The notes beneath the pieces are model-generated. The model did no database searches. It was not told the origin of the DNA and saw only the letters and a program-made list of their open reading frames with translations. This document shows positions 47,628 to 59,163 of a stretch of 64,000 nt of DNA, piece after piece; positions within the stretch are counted from its first letter, which is position 1; every line of letters starts with the position of its first letter. Made by a program: the position numbers and the translations under genes. Origin of the DNA: Watersipora subatra (lineage: Eukaryota; Bryozoa; Gymnolaemata; Cheilostomatida; Watersiporidae); NCBI RefSeq assembly GCF_963576615.1, contig NC_088716.1, forward strand, positions 6,184,446 through 6,248,445, in the 5' to 3' direction.

Positions 47628-50100
47628 GTAAGTCATTTGAGACATTCTCAGTTATTAGGCTACAAAAAGTGTACCGCTACACAATGCATTTTTTATGTCA
47701 GTCTGTGATGACTAATGATGATTATTCAAAAATTATCGAGTGAGTGTTGGTTGGTGCAAAATATATGTAGTTTTATTTGCCATCAACCATTTAAATTTAT
47801 AACAGCAAGTGACATGTTTCTGTAGTGTAATCTTCTGCATCATGCTGTATCTTTAAAGTTTGTGTCAATTAATCATGTAAATTTTGATTACTTTTAATAA
47901 CTTTGATTTCAAGCTTGACTTGCAGAGCAAAGAAAATGTGAAAAATAAGTTGGTTTATGGTGACAGATAATAATGACTGAACATACTAACTCATGGAATT
48001 TTTACAGCTCAAAATTCTTATAGTCAATCATTGAAGGCACTCAAATCATTTGCCAAGTTCTTTTATGCCCATTCAGGTAAAAGAGTTTGAGTTTTACAGA
48101 TGAGCTTTGCAATCAAAAGAATCAATAGCCTACAATTCATAAAAAAGCTGTTTTATCTAGCATTTGTACAGAGCATTACAGTAGATTATTGAAAAACATT
48201 TGACCTTCTTGTTAACTAAACAGAGCTCTATAAGTGTGCAGTTTTTATTTGAGGGTGACTTGCTGTGAAATCTAGGGCAGCACTTATCAGTATGTGTTGT
48301 TTTGACTAACTGCGTATAGCGGCAAACAAAGTTATGTACATATTAGATTATTGTCAGATTGAAACATGAAACAGTTTAGCTCTTAGCAATAATACAGAAA
48401 AGAGGAGAGCTGACTAGCAATACTGTGTAGTTGAATTTGAATTTGGTTTATTTTTTGATGGGTTCCAGCAATAAAAAAACTGTAATATTTGTTAAAATGT
48501 ATCTGTTTTTATTTTTTCATATTAGCTGCTACGAAATTGGCTGCCAACTTGATGCTTTTTTGCAATCAAATTACTGTTTGATTAGTTTGTGGTTTATTAG
48601 TTTTCTGATTAGCAATAATACGTAATTGATTTTAATTTTTGTTCTGTTTTGATGATACTCAGCTATAGAAATTACATTCTTTGTTAAAAATGTCTGTATT
48701 TAATTATGTCATATTAGCTGATTTGAAATTATTGGCTGTCAATTTAATGTTTTTGCAATTAAGGTGCTGTTGGATTAGTTTTATAGAAATACTTAATAAA
48801 CAATGTATCAACAGTTCTTCATTGTAATTTGAATTAGGTATTATACTATGACTTGATTTTCATGGTCTCATTCTGAATTAATATCATGATTAGCTTTCAA
48901 TATATGTTTTGCTGTGATAATAGTACGTATGCTCTATCATGGTATTGCATTTCTCCAAACTTCACATTTGCTCTACTGAGAACTTGAGGATTTTCCAAAA
49001 CTTTTCAATCTGATTAGCTTTGTAGATAAGAGTAGTATACTGAACATTCATTGACCATTTACCTTACATTTTATGGTTTTCCTTCCTATCAAACTGATTA
49101 GTGTTTGTTTTGATAGTAGCAAATATTATTGTCTATGTAGATTCAAGACGTCAATAGTTTGTTTCGCAAGTGCTTCATCTATCCTTATTAGATGAAATTT
49201 TTCACTGTTTTAATACCAAATTCTACAAATGTCTTTCTGTGATGGGCCAAATAATAGTAATTATTACTCTACATGTACATGTCACACAGTTGATAAGTTC
49301 TTTGTTTTAACATTTTAGGCAGCATTGCACAGATTCACTATGACTAGGTCAATGCAAAAGACTTCTGAATGTTGTTTTTCGTTTTGTCATAAACCAATTT
49401 AATGCGAATAAATCAAAAAGTTTTTTAACTTCTTCTCTTGCTAGTCAAGGTCAGCTTTTACATACAACTTAGTCTTTGGTTTACCATAAAGTTCATTTTT
49501 TTACTGAAAAAAAAACAAACAATATGATTTAGTTTTTTATGATGAATTTTAGTCATCACAATTTGTACACTTTGATATTTTTTTACAAAAACTTGAAAAA
49601 TGATATGAGTTAGTTTACCTGAAAAACGATTATATTTTATATATAACCCCTGAGATACACACTTTTATTCTTTGCTATTATAAGGTATAGCACAAAATAT
49701 CACTGTTAAATAATAATATTTTTATTGTGTGTTTTTGTGGTTGAATTATAGTGTGCAAAAGTTCAATTACTTATCAAAAAAGTTTTTGCAGACATCAAAT
49801 GGTTTGGCCTGCTATATTTATTTTTAATAATTATATTTAAATATTTAATAAAAAGCAGATATCACTATTTAATGTGAAATCTCATCCATTGAGCAGTTTG
49901 AAAGAAACAAAGTGTTGTATATAATTCTGAAAATCAGACATATATTTAATGCTGATCTTGCAAATGTAATTGAAAATGGCATTGGCTATAAATGTGATAC
50001 AATCAAATGCTGAAAATAGTGTTGTTTATAAATGTAAACATTTTTCAACAAAATTCTTTGCAGATCTTCATATATCAGTTGTACACACAATATGTTTTAG
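47628..50100. other. Gene-poor stretch
   Basis: No gene recognised; contains the tandem duplication at 48436-48790. Confidence 0.5.
48436..48790 (+). repeat. Diverged tandem duplication of about 190 bp
   Basis: Copies at about 48436-48600 and 48625-48786 share TTTGTTAAAATG-TCTGT, CATATTAGCTG-T, TTGGCTG and GCAATNAA in the same order. No coding content. Confidence 0.65.
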
Positions 50101-50383
50101 TTAACCCTTTAGAGACCGCGCTTACGGGTGGAAAACCCCAATCGTACCAGAGAATTACTAGGGTGATTTGAGCCTTCGTCACGACAGCTTAAAAACTGCA
50201 TCAACTTATATCAAAATTGAGATAGATACATAAATTAACATGCATAGGAATGCTGAGAAATTTTTTTCTACAAGCTGATACTTTTTTATGTTCAAGCTTG
50301 CAACTGCTTTTCTGCGAAAGTCTCAATTTGTTGAAGCTACTAATTTTTTATTTTTGTACGTCATTTTCATTTGAAGTTTCTAA

Positions 50384-50700
50384 TTAATGAACGGAATTGA
50401 CAATGCTGTTAAATAAACATTTGCATGGAGTCACAACAAATTGCACAAGAAATTGATTCTCTAAGAGCATTGAAAGTGGAGTTATGAGTGCCGATGTTGT
50501 GCGGGAGCGCCACTGAAAATGCTTGTGAAGCTGTGCCAATAAGCAGTGCAAAACAGATACCCGACATTGTTCCTCCAACTTTTATGCAAATTAGCACAAA
50601 ACTGCAAATAAATATGCATCTGAAAGCTGAAACATTTTTCCTGCCGAATGAGATTGTTTTCTTTACACTGCTTGCAAAAGCTTTCCAACTAAAGATCTAT
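50384..50700 (-). repeat. Subterminal block of piggyBac copy B (single copy)
   Basis: On the minus strand this matches two consecutive blocks in copy A (61430-61740 and 61840-62160), with shared text such as GGCGCTCC-GCA, ACTCC-TTTTCAATGCTCT and CATGCAA-T. It shows the block occurs once here and twice in copy A. Its open frames are by-products, not a gene. Confidence 0.7.
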
Positions 50701-51249
50701 ATATATACAGTTACGCTTTTTGCTGTCTGATTTTTGTACAACTCTTGGAACTAGAGATTCATGTAACAATTTTGCATTTAAAGTTATCGCACAGGTTCAT
50801 GTGTTCTGCAGGAAAGGTTGCCTGGCTTTGTGCAAAAAGAATTGAGTGGTGAGCCTATATTCACACATTTGGTGAAGCAGCAAAAGACAGGAAGTAACAT
50901 TTATTATGAACAGAAACCACAAGTCATGACCTGCTAGATTGCAGAACAAAATGATAACTGAACTCTTTGATTAGGCTGGTGCTTTAAAGATGGCAGTGTG
51001 CCACGAATACAACCTACCAATGCACAACAAATACAATAAAGTATGACATATCGGCGAATGTATGTACAAAAGCTTGCAATACAAAGCATTGAAGCAATTG
51101 CAGAAACTAAATAAAATACAATTGGTGAATAAATTTAGTTGCTTGGTAACAATCATAACATAGCTTGCACAAAGATATTCTACAAGTGACTCCGCTTTCA
51201 GTCCCTTCAGCTTGCTCTTGCTCATCGACAATGTATACAGACACCTTGT

Positions 51250-52077
51250 GCACATAGCCAGATACAACAGCGGAAAGCAAATAACTTTAGTCCAATTTTA
51301 AATCTGTTAGATGGAATATACTGCTTGAAGCCGAGCCGTCCTTTTCAAGCCGGCAAGCTTTCATCTACAGACATACATTTATCAGGCAGAAAAACAGAAT
51401 AGAACCAGTTGAATATCATGGCAAAAACATTTTTTAACTTGAAAAATTTATTGCCAGCAGTGTCTTCAAAATTGTCAGTAAAGTGTAAACTCGCTTCTAA
51501 TTTTCTTTCTATTTTTTTTTGAAAAAAAATCAGCGTAGATAAAAATGAATATAGACCAGTAGGGCAACAGAGTAAGCTTTTGAGAATACATATATGCAAA
51601 ACTAAACAGATAAGTCGCCAAATAGATTTATCATCAACAGGCTTCAAAGCATCGAAATGTTTCTGAAGGCATGTTTATCCGTTTCGTTAAATATAACATT
51701 TATAATGTCCAATGTCATAAAAAATTTTAGGTAACACAAAACACTTACCTGTTTAACATTTCAAACTTATACTCTTGCCAAACTGTCATCAAGATGTAAT
51801 TATTTTGCTATTAATCAAGCTCCTCTTTGATATCCGTCATTATTCTCTGTTTCAACCCCGACCGTTTCAGTCTCACTTTCGCAATCCAATTCACTCTGTT
51901 GATTTTCTTTTTTACTTTGATCGTCTTCCTCACACTTTTCTGCACCAAAATCCTCTTCTTAACTTTCAAACCAGTAAATATATTTTTGCAAACAGATATT
52001 TTACTATAGATAAACTTGCATACAAGTTCAGTGGGTGCTATCATAAATTGAATAGTTTTCGTTAGCAAAGGCACCAT
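51250..52077 (-). pseudogene. piggyBac transposase remnant, copy B
   Basis: The acidic N-terminal region near 51800-51960 matches copy A base for base over most positions. Then come the ETN-type segment (IFNETDKHAF), VDDKSIW, LHFTDNFEDTAGNKFFKL and LPDKCMSVDESLPA, where VDE holds the first catalytic Asp. A stop follows, then KGRLGFKQYIPSNRFKIG. Several stops and shifts are present and the rest of the DDE domain is deleted. DNA-transposon family DDE_Tnp_1_7. Confidence 0.75.
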
Positions 52078-52100
52078 TTTAGGGATGCATTTTTATGGCA

Positions 52101-52559
52101 CCAGGGTCCGGTAGAGTTTCAGCAGCCCATGGTTTACTGTGATTATTGACCTCTAACCTGGGTGGCTAAACCTGGACAGGTGCTACTTAGCGAGTGAAAG
52201 GTAGTGGAATATATGGTGGTGGTGTCCTAGAAAACGTTGGTCATTCTGCACCCAATTAGTCATAACAACACATACTGATAAATGCTGCCCTAGTTTTTAG
52301 TGCAAGTGACACTCAAATAAAAATGACTAACTTATAAAGCTCTGTCTAGCTAACAAAGAATTCAAGTATTTTATCAATGATAAACTGTGATGCTCTTTAC
52401 AAATTTTAAATAAAACAGCTGCTTTCATGAGATCTTTTTGTGGGCTATTGAGTTTTTTGATTGACTAGTTCATCTAGCTTGTATAACTAAAACTCTCTTA
52501 CTTTAATGGGCGTAACATAACTTGGTGAATGTTTATAATGTGTAGCAAACTCAAATATT
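52101..52559. other. Junction between piggyBac B and gypsy scrap
   Basis: Moderate G+C, no recognised coding. A short direct repeat (GGCACCA) lies at the junction near 52070-52105. Confidence 0.4.
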
Positions 52560-52990
52560 TGGAAAAGGAGAAAAAATGACGCTCGGGGAAGAGAAGCAGA
52601 CAGCTTTTGAGTAACTGAAATTACACTTTTTAAGGTACATGTCCTGGGTTATCCCAATCCAAGTCAGCCATACATTCTTGCCACAGACTCAAGCAGATGT
52701 AGAGTAGACGCTCTGCTATTTTACATAAAGTATGGAACCATATAAATAATCACATTCTTCCGTAATGCTCCAGTACCACCGAAAATAAATTACTGTGTCA
52801 CCCAGGAGTTGTTGGCCATGGTCGAGGCCATGAAACCCTTTCCACTTTTCTTCTGCGGACACCAGTTCAAACTTTGAACCAATCATGCCACGCCCCAATG
52901 GCTATGCAGAACAAAAAGGGCCCTTGACTCGGTTGGCTAGATGGTTAGGCTGTGGGATTCTTTCCAAGCTCTGTTGTTGACATTAGGCTT
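52560..52990 (+). mobile_element. Ty3/gypsy RT-RNase H fragment (degenerate)
   Basis: The plus strand reads EEKQTAF-E, LGYPNPSQPYILATDSS, PPKINYCVTQELLAMVEAM, CGHQFKL-TNHATPQWL and, after a shift, GPLTRLARW. These follow in order the RT thumb, the RNase H start (L-x-TDAS), the E-x-NY-x-x-x-x-ELLA motif, the TDH box and the R-x-ARW motif of gypsy elements. Stops and shifts show it is dead; no LTR or integrase was found nearby. Confidence 0.8.
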
Positions 52991-54706
52991 AAAAGAGTGC
53001 AACTCTCAGCTTTCATGACTGATGAGAGTAAGCCTCACTCAACATCAAGAGAAATGGCCAACCTGTGGCAATTTAGCCAGCAGTTTAGCTCAGAGCACCT
53101 GCTAGAACTTTTTCCACTACTCACAAAGCTCAACCAACGCATAGTATCCAGTAAACAACTCGAGCATATGCACAGTTGCACGCAACTTTCACAGAGAAGA
53201 AACTGGTTATCCTACAAGAATGCACAAAAGAGCATGCACCCAATGCCTCGATAGACTGAATGTGGTAAAAAAATATGAAAAAGAGAAAACAATTCTAAGC
53301 TAAGCACCAAACTCTGGCATCAGGACCAGGTCGGAAAACATTGGCTGAATCACATTTGCCTGAGAGATCTGCAATAACAATCATATGTTCATAGTGAAAG
53401 GAGACTTGAACCTTTCCCTGCTTATCCAGAGTAGCTTGAACAAGTGTCAGTCACTATCGAGCCCCTGAGACCATAATATGAAACAGATTAGAGCCAAAAA
53501 TAGAGGCCATATCAAAGTTGGAAGTCCAGATAGAGCTGGCCAAGGCGAGAACTGAGGCTACAAGCAACCTGGAGTTCTGCAAAGAGCCCAAAGTTTAGCT
53601 GAACAAACCCCAGAAAAAGCTAGAACAGAAACAGGCTTGTATAACGGAACAACAAGCTCAACCCTTGAACATCCACAAAACAGAGTGTTTTGTTAGTGAT
53701 GCCATTTGGACATGGCTTTCTAGAGTCAAAAAAGTCAAGTTCATCATTTGCAGAATCTTTGTAGTCTTAACTAACATCTCAAAAAGGCGACAACACATAT
53801 TACATCACTTTGCCATTTTCTTTTGTGTCTCTGCCAATGACAACACGTTTGACTTGATCAGGTTATGCCACATCAAGTAGCACATTGAGGTGGCAAGTGG
53901 AAGTGTTATAAACACTGTTGATGAAGTCAAGTAGAGTACACTGTACTTTTTTGCAGAATTGAGAATGGGGGCCAAACTCCCAATAAAGCCGTGCAGCCCA
54001 ACATTGGCTGCGGCACACCAGCCCCTTAAAAACCCGGAAGCCAAGTAGACAGTACACACCCAATCATTTGAGCCCGGGCCATCCTGTCAAAATGTGTCAG
54101 TAACCCTGAACAAGTTGTTCAACAATCCAAAGTTTTCCAACTTTAATTAAATATATCTAAATTTTTTCATAATAAAACCCTTGGTAAAACACTAGTAAGA
54201 AGTTGGGCAACCCATATCAAATGTCATCTAACAGAAAAGAAACAGTATTTAATGGTTCTTTGAAATAAAAAAAACAAACTGTGTGTGATTTCAAAAAATC
54301 ATAAAAAATTTTTATAGTAGTAAAATATCTATCGAACAAATGCTCATAATAATTTCACAACTCAAGATAAACTCAAAAATTTACATTAGTATCATAAAAT
54401 TCATCATTCGCATAACTATCATTTATGACTTACCATTCCTACTTATAAGACCTAACTATCAATTATTTCCCAATATCTTTCGGGTAAATTTTTTTAATAT
54501 AACAAAGGCAGTAGGTAAAGCTACTTGAACACTGTTAAAAAGGAAATGGGAAGTTTTGGTCTAACATCCTGTGCAAGAATTAATTAGCATGCATACACTT
54601 TTACTTAGAAACAGCTTTTGTAAACAGAGCCATGAAATTGCTGGTGTTCCAGCCTTTTGGGTTTCTGACACACCTTATGCAATGTCGAAATATTGGTTGT
54701 TATAGT
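52991..54706. other. Unclassified repeat-like stretch
   Basis: Slightly higher G+C than the average of the window up to about 54080, then AT-rich. Open frames such as 52952-53254 are unrecognised; part of this may be decayed gypsy sequence downstream of RNase H. Confidence 0.4.
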
Positions 54707-56270
54707 TTAACCCTTTCACAAGTATATTAATTAATTAAACCTGTGTGTACAGAGCGAATATATTTGCAAAACTACTAAAAATCGTTACATCAGCATACTT
54801 AAAACGTCATAACTTTTTTTAATTACCGGAATATCTACATGAAATCCGAAATACATGTAACTCACATACATAAAAGTCACTACATGTAATATTTCTTGAT
54901 GCAGTCACCTTTGCACAACCCCACCCCACAGTCCTTGCACCATGTCATAATTATGATACCTTTGTAGTTGCATCACCTCGGTTGCTAGCAGGTACCACAC
55001 ATTGTTTTCGCTTTTTATCTGGAATGCTTTTTAGAGAGTGTGTACAGTCTTTCTGCTAGTGAGTGCGCCAATACATAGTTCTTCGACTTGATCGCGTAGC
55101 TTTTTGTAGTCGCCAATCAAATTTTCGACAACACCGATATTAAATTGGTGATGAGCCAGGGATTTGCAAGTCCTATTTGAAATTTTTTGTATGATATGTA
55201 TGCATTTGTGAGAGTTCAGTCATTCAAGTGACACACTACTTGTTTCGAGAATTTTATTGCTCAAAACTCTCCTGCATACGCATCTGTCATCTGATCACTA
55301 GAATCAAGGCCGCCCATTCCTGCGTTGTATTTCTGCACCAGCTGAGGGATAGTTTGGGTGTCACCGAATCGTTGTCACAGCACTTGCACTTGTTTAGCAG
55401 ATGCATGAGTGGTTTGTAATCACACCTGTTTACAACCCATTCAGTTTATTGCTAGGATGCCTATTTTTCTGTACGCAATTATCTCTCTTTTCTGTTTTAG
55501 CTTATGTTTCATTTACAGTGAAATTCGTTTACAATTGGCTTGACCTGTGCCAGAACATACAGACCATTTTTCAACATTACCTCAAAGAGCGGAGCACTGG
55601 TGTAGTAATTGTTTACAACGAGATGACGATTTCTATTAAAGAGGCCAGACATCAACGTTTCACACACATTGTAAGGCTGGCCGTGAACTGATCTAGGCGT
55701 TCGACTCGTGTGATAGAGGGTTCTGAAACAGTAGCCTGTTTTTGCATCGCAAAGGTTATATTCTTTTGAACCCCATCGATGGTGTTTCTCCATTCATATG
55801 TTCTTGACAAGGTTATGACAACCCTTGAATCTAACAATAGACTCATCAATCAAAATTTTACATTACAGTTTGTACTGCTGGGGCTATGTAACATTCAAAT
55901 GGTCAAACGCTGGGCGGAGTTTGTATATTTGCTCATGCTCTGGAGAACTGCCTTTTGGTTATTTTTCATTGTCTGAGACAAGAAAGAAACGTAGAATGAG
56001 TTTAAATGTTTCCAGTTTGAATGTTTTTTTTAAACACTGGAATGTCCTGTGAGAAATGACTGGTATCCCAGTATGAGTGACACGAATGCTTACGCACATA
56101 GCTCATGTCCAGTAGTATGCCAATAAAAGCCCGTACAGTTTTTACATCAATATATTTCCATAACTTGACTTCACTATTTGCTTTGATTGTGTAGTTCTGT
56201 GATAAATTCTTTCGTGAACGTGTTCCTAAAACACTGCTATGAAAGAGCAAAATTTATTAAAGGGCTAAGC
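54707..56270 (-). mobile_element. piggyBac copy C, second lineage, degenerate
   Basis: The left edge is TTAA (54707-54710) then CCCTTTCACAAG. On the minus strand the transposase reads from FIGILLDMSY and SYWDTSHFSQDIPVF (about 56130-56030), through LIDESIVRFKG (about 55850, first Asp), VVNNYYTSAPLFEV (55613, where the second catalytic Asp is Asn) and GMGGLDSSDQ (about 55300, third Asp), to a cysteine-rich end CKDCGVGLCKGDC (about 54940-54900). Many stops and shifts. The sequence differs clearly from copies A/B. The right end is uncertain; AAAGGGCTAA at 56259-56268 could be a mutated terminal repeat. Confidence 0.78.
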
Positions 56271-56942
56271 TTTAAATGTTTTTTTTTCTTGGCTTTAACT
56301 AATGATTCCTATTTGTGAGTTTAAAGTGCAGTCTATTAAACAAACTTCATCAACAAGGTTGAAAATAGAAATTAAGCTTTCAGCAAAGGGCTGCTTAAAA
56401 CCAAATTTTTGTAAAACATACAATGCTCTTTGAACACAGCACGCAAAAGTTAATGCATGAACCTTGCAAGCATTATTGGTTTTTTGTAAGTTGTTGAAAA
56501 AAAATGTTTTCACTCGAAATGCCTAATAGCGTGCCTTATTTTAGGCAACCTTATGTTACGCTTGCGTTGCCTATCTATTAGTATGTTTGTTTTAAGCAAT
56601 AACATCATCAATTATAATATGTGTGCTTTCTGTTTTATTTATTTATAGTAACACACCTGATGCAACCACAAAAATTAATTTGAAAATTCACTATAATGCT
56701 ATTAAAAAAAGCTCCACATTCACGTAATAATTGCCAGAAGTAAAAACTAACATTTCAAAGCTCCTAAAGTAAACTTTAAAAGTAACAGTAACAATAAACT
56801 GAACCTACTGCATTTGCTGCACTAGAAGACACTTTATGCTGTTAGTTAAGTTTGCTCCCATGTTGCTCACTCACGTATATCCTAATTAAAATACCGCTGT
56901 GTTTAAATTTAATGGATATTTTAACAGTTTAAACCTTAATGA
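56271..56942. other. Gene-poor stretch
   Basis: Nothing recognised. Confidence 0.5.
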
Positions 56943-57030
56943 TCCAGTTTGAAAGAGGCTAAAGGACTAAAACCAGACATGGTTCTCAAGATAAAGATAA
57001 AAAAGATGGAAACAAGAGCATGCGCAATAG
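56943..57030 (+). pseudogene. Fragment of receptor FN3 exon (relative of exon 1533-1638)
   Basis: LKEAKGLKPDMVLKIKIKK lines up with LEEIKESPKGPSLKIKIKK of the receptor; at the DNA level CTCAAGAT-AAGATAAAAAAG and GCACAATAG/GCGCAATAG match. The donor GG/GTAAGA of the real exon is replaced by AAGATG, so splicing is lost. Confidence 0.5.
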
Positions 57031-57638
57031 AAGATGACAAACTTTTAACACTATTTCTCTTTTTGAAGTTCATGCAGCAGTATAAAATCTGGTTCATCAG
57101 CTTCTATTTATTTCTTATGATACTAAAAGGTATTACAGTTATCAATCACAATAAAGTACACAATAATAGTATGATGCTGAAATAGCAGATGTTACAGATA
57201 TTCCATCAAATTGCTCAAATGAGTCAGCAGGCAAAATGCATGATGTTTTTTATGGCAACCAACTTTGTGGAAGTAATGAAGTTAAGTTTAAAAACCAGTT
57301 CAAGACATTTATCTTTCTAAACACAAACCTCGAGCAAAGATAAGATTATACGGATTGCTGAAAACACTTGCGAATGATAAAAGTACGTGTCACTAACATA
57401 CATGTAAATAAAATGAAAGCAACTGGCAACCAATAGATAATATAAAATATAACATAGGAGCAAATCAAAAAAACAAATGATTTGCTAATAGCTTCTTCCT
57501 AATTACTAGAAACATGAACAATAATCAAGCAATGTTTCTATATGTGGTAATATCCAGTCTGTGACAATAACAATAGATACTTGGTTGTTCCGTTCATGAG
57601 ACATCACAACTATGATTGATTAAGTATTTTCCTAACAG

Positions 57639-57765
57639 TTTATTTCATTAAAGCTAGAAACCAAATGCGGACAAAATGCAAAGCTCAAATTTGCTCAAGC
57701 TGCAATGATCAAAAGGACTTCCAGATGTGTAACTGTATCTCGATCAGAATATGAAAGTTAAAGTA
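57639..57765 (+). pseudogene. Possible FN3 second-half exon remnant
   Basis: After an acceptor (TTTTCCTAACAG) the frame reads FISLKLETKCGQNAKLKFA, comparable to MSLRLKADSNKTAKAEFC in receptor exon 923-1106, then loses similarity before TAA. Its place about 600 bp downstream of the previous fragment suits one duplicated FN3 unit. Weak on its own. Confidence 0.33.
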
Positions 57766-58904
57766 AGGATTCATGATTTTTTACAAAATTTAGACTAAAC
57801 CTAAATAAGGTGTTGTCTTTTAAAATTTTTATTATGTTTGTAATAATTTTTAATAAATGTTGTTGAAATCCTTTTTATTCATCCCTATCAATTAATCAAC
57901 CTTTCACAATTTGTTACAGCTAAAATCTGCTAAAAGAACGAAAAAACTCCAAATCCATCAGTTTTGCTCTCTCTTTTTTTTACCTCTGGTTCAAGTTGTA
58001 GTAAAACATACAAATTATATTGCTATGTAATGTAGCGATCAGAATACATTAAAAATAATTATGTAATTACTTTCTAAAAAAATTTTAAAGTCAAATTAAA
58101 ATTTTTTCATGATTGTCCAAAGTTTTATACACCCTTAACTGACACCTGCATAGCCAATCGCACTATAACCAGCATATGCATACACGCAAATGTCATTTTA
58201 CTTTGCTAAGTTTAACAAATGTGCTCAGCAGTGTGCAATATTATAAAACATATCAATGGAATATTTTCAACAGATGAACAATAAAAATTTTCAATAAATA
58301 TTACGCAGAAAGATAATAAGGATTTAAAAAATAAGTAACATTCATAAAGAAAGCTTATTGTCCAAGTTTAGCATGATTGAAACAAAAGCGCTTATATATG
58401 ATGTTATAGTCTTGTCTTACGTGGTAAAAGTGCTGACAACTATCTCCTGTAACAGTATGCAAGTAATAATTTGCCAACTAATCGTAAAACCACAGAAGCT
58501 ATCAATTACGCCATCTGGCTTTGTTGATTTTGTGGTTAAGTACTTTTCACTAAACCACTTTTGCCATCAGAAGAGCCTTTCAGATGTAACGACCCAAAAA
58601 GTTTTAAACCAAATGCATTTCGAACGAATATCCAAAATATATAATTTTGGAAAGCTCTCGCTTTCAAGACAACTTTGCTTTACAAATATATTTGTTCTCT
58701 GTCATTTAACTTCTGCTGCATTTATGTGTTCTGCTTTTGGTCCTACAGTTTCTTTGCTATTTCTTGACTTGTTCTCTCTCGCTATGTATTTTCTCTTTGG
58801 TCATATTGTTGAAATACTCTAACACCACGGCCATTTATTTTTAGTAGCGTTCAGTAACGCTTACTTTCTTTTATTTTATGTGGCATTTTTTAACAAAAAC
58901 TTAT
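57766..58904. other. Gene-poor stretch with one long unassigned frame
   Basis: A 154-residue plus-strand frame (58358-58822) begins MSKFSMIETKALIYDV and ends hydrophobic (LFLDLFSLAMYFLFG). I recognise no family; it may be chance, or decayed transposon DNA beside piggyBac copy A. Confidence 0.35.
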
Positions 58905-59163
58905 TTAACCTTTTCCGTAATTTGTCGGGTTAAGAGAATGGTCCCGGCATACCAAACCTGTATATGCTCGACAAATCTGGGTCTTCCATAGGTATTTTTT
59001 AAATTCGTTTATTTATTTTGAAAATGGCACTAAATATTTTAGTTGATAATTTGAAAAGTTTCAAAAGACATGCTATTTTGAGGTTATAATTAGTCCCTTG
59101 TACGCATGTGCGAGAAGAACACGTTGCAAAAAGTTGATCATCCTTTATAGAAAGCTATTTATC

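Larger units (their letters stand above)
50101..52100 (-). mobile_element. piggyBac copy B, internally deleted, 3' end intact
   Basis: The left edge is TTAA (50101-50104) followed by CCCTTTAGAGACCGCGCTTA, the same end as piggyBac copy A at 62405. Read on the minus strand it runs from the transposase N-terminus (about 52077) to the 3' UTR and terminal repeat at 50105. Compared with copy A, the segment between about 51240 and 51110 lacks the central and C-terminal transposase (about 800 bp). The 5' terminal repeat was not found, so the element is probably truncated near 52.1 kb. Confidence 0.75.

Noticed and set aside
50384-50730. Several overlapping frames on both strands as possible genes
   Set aside because: They coincide with the non-coding subterminal block shared with piggyBac copy A, where the frames are not conserved.
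52927-52960. tRNA-like A box (TGGCTAGATGG followed by TTAGGCTG) suggesting a tRNA or SINE
   Set aside because: The same bases encode the R-x-ARW motif of the surrounding gypsy RNase H fragment, and no B box follows.
58358-58822. 154-residue frame as a membrane protein gene
   Set aside because: No recognised domain, AT-driven composition and no splice or promoter context; left as unassigned.
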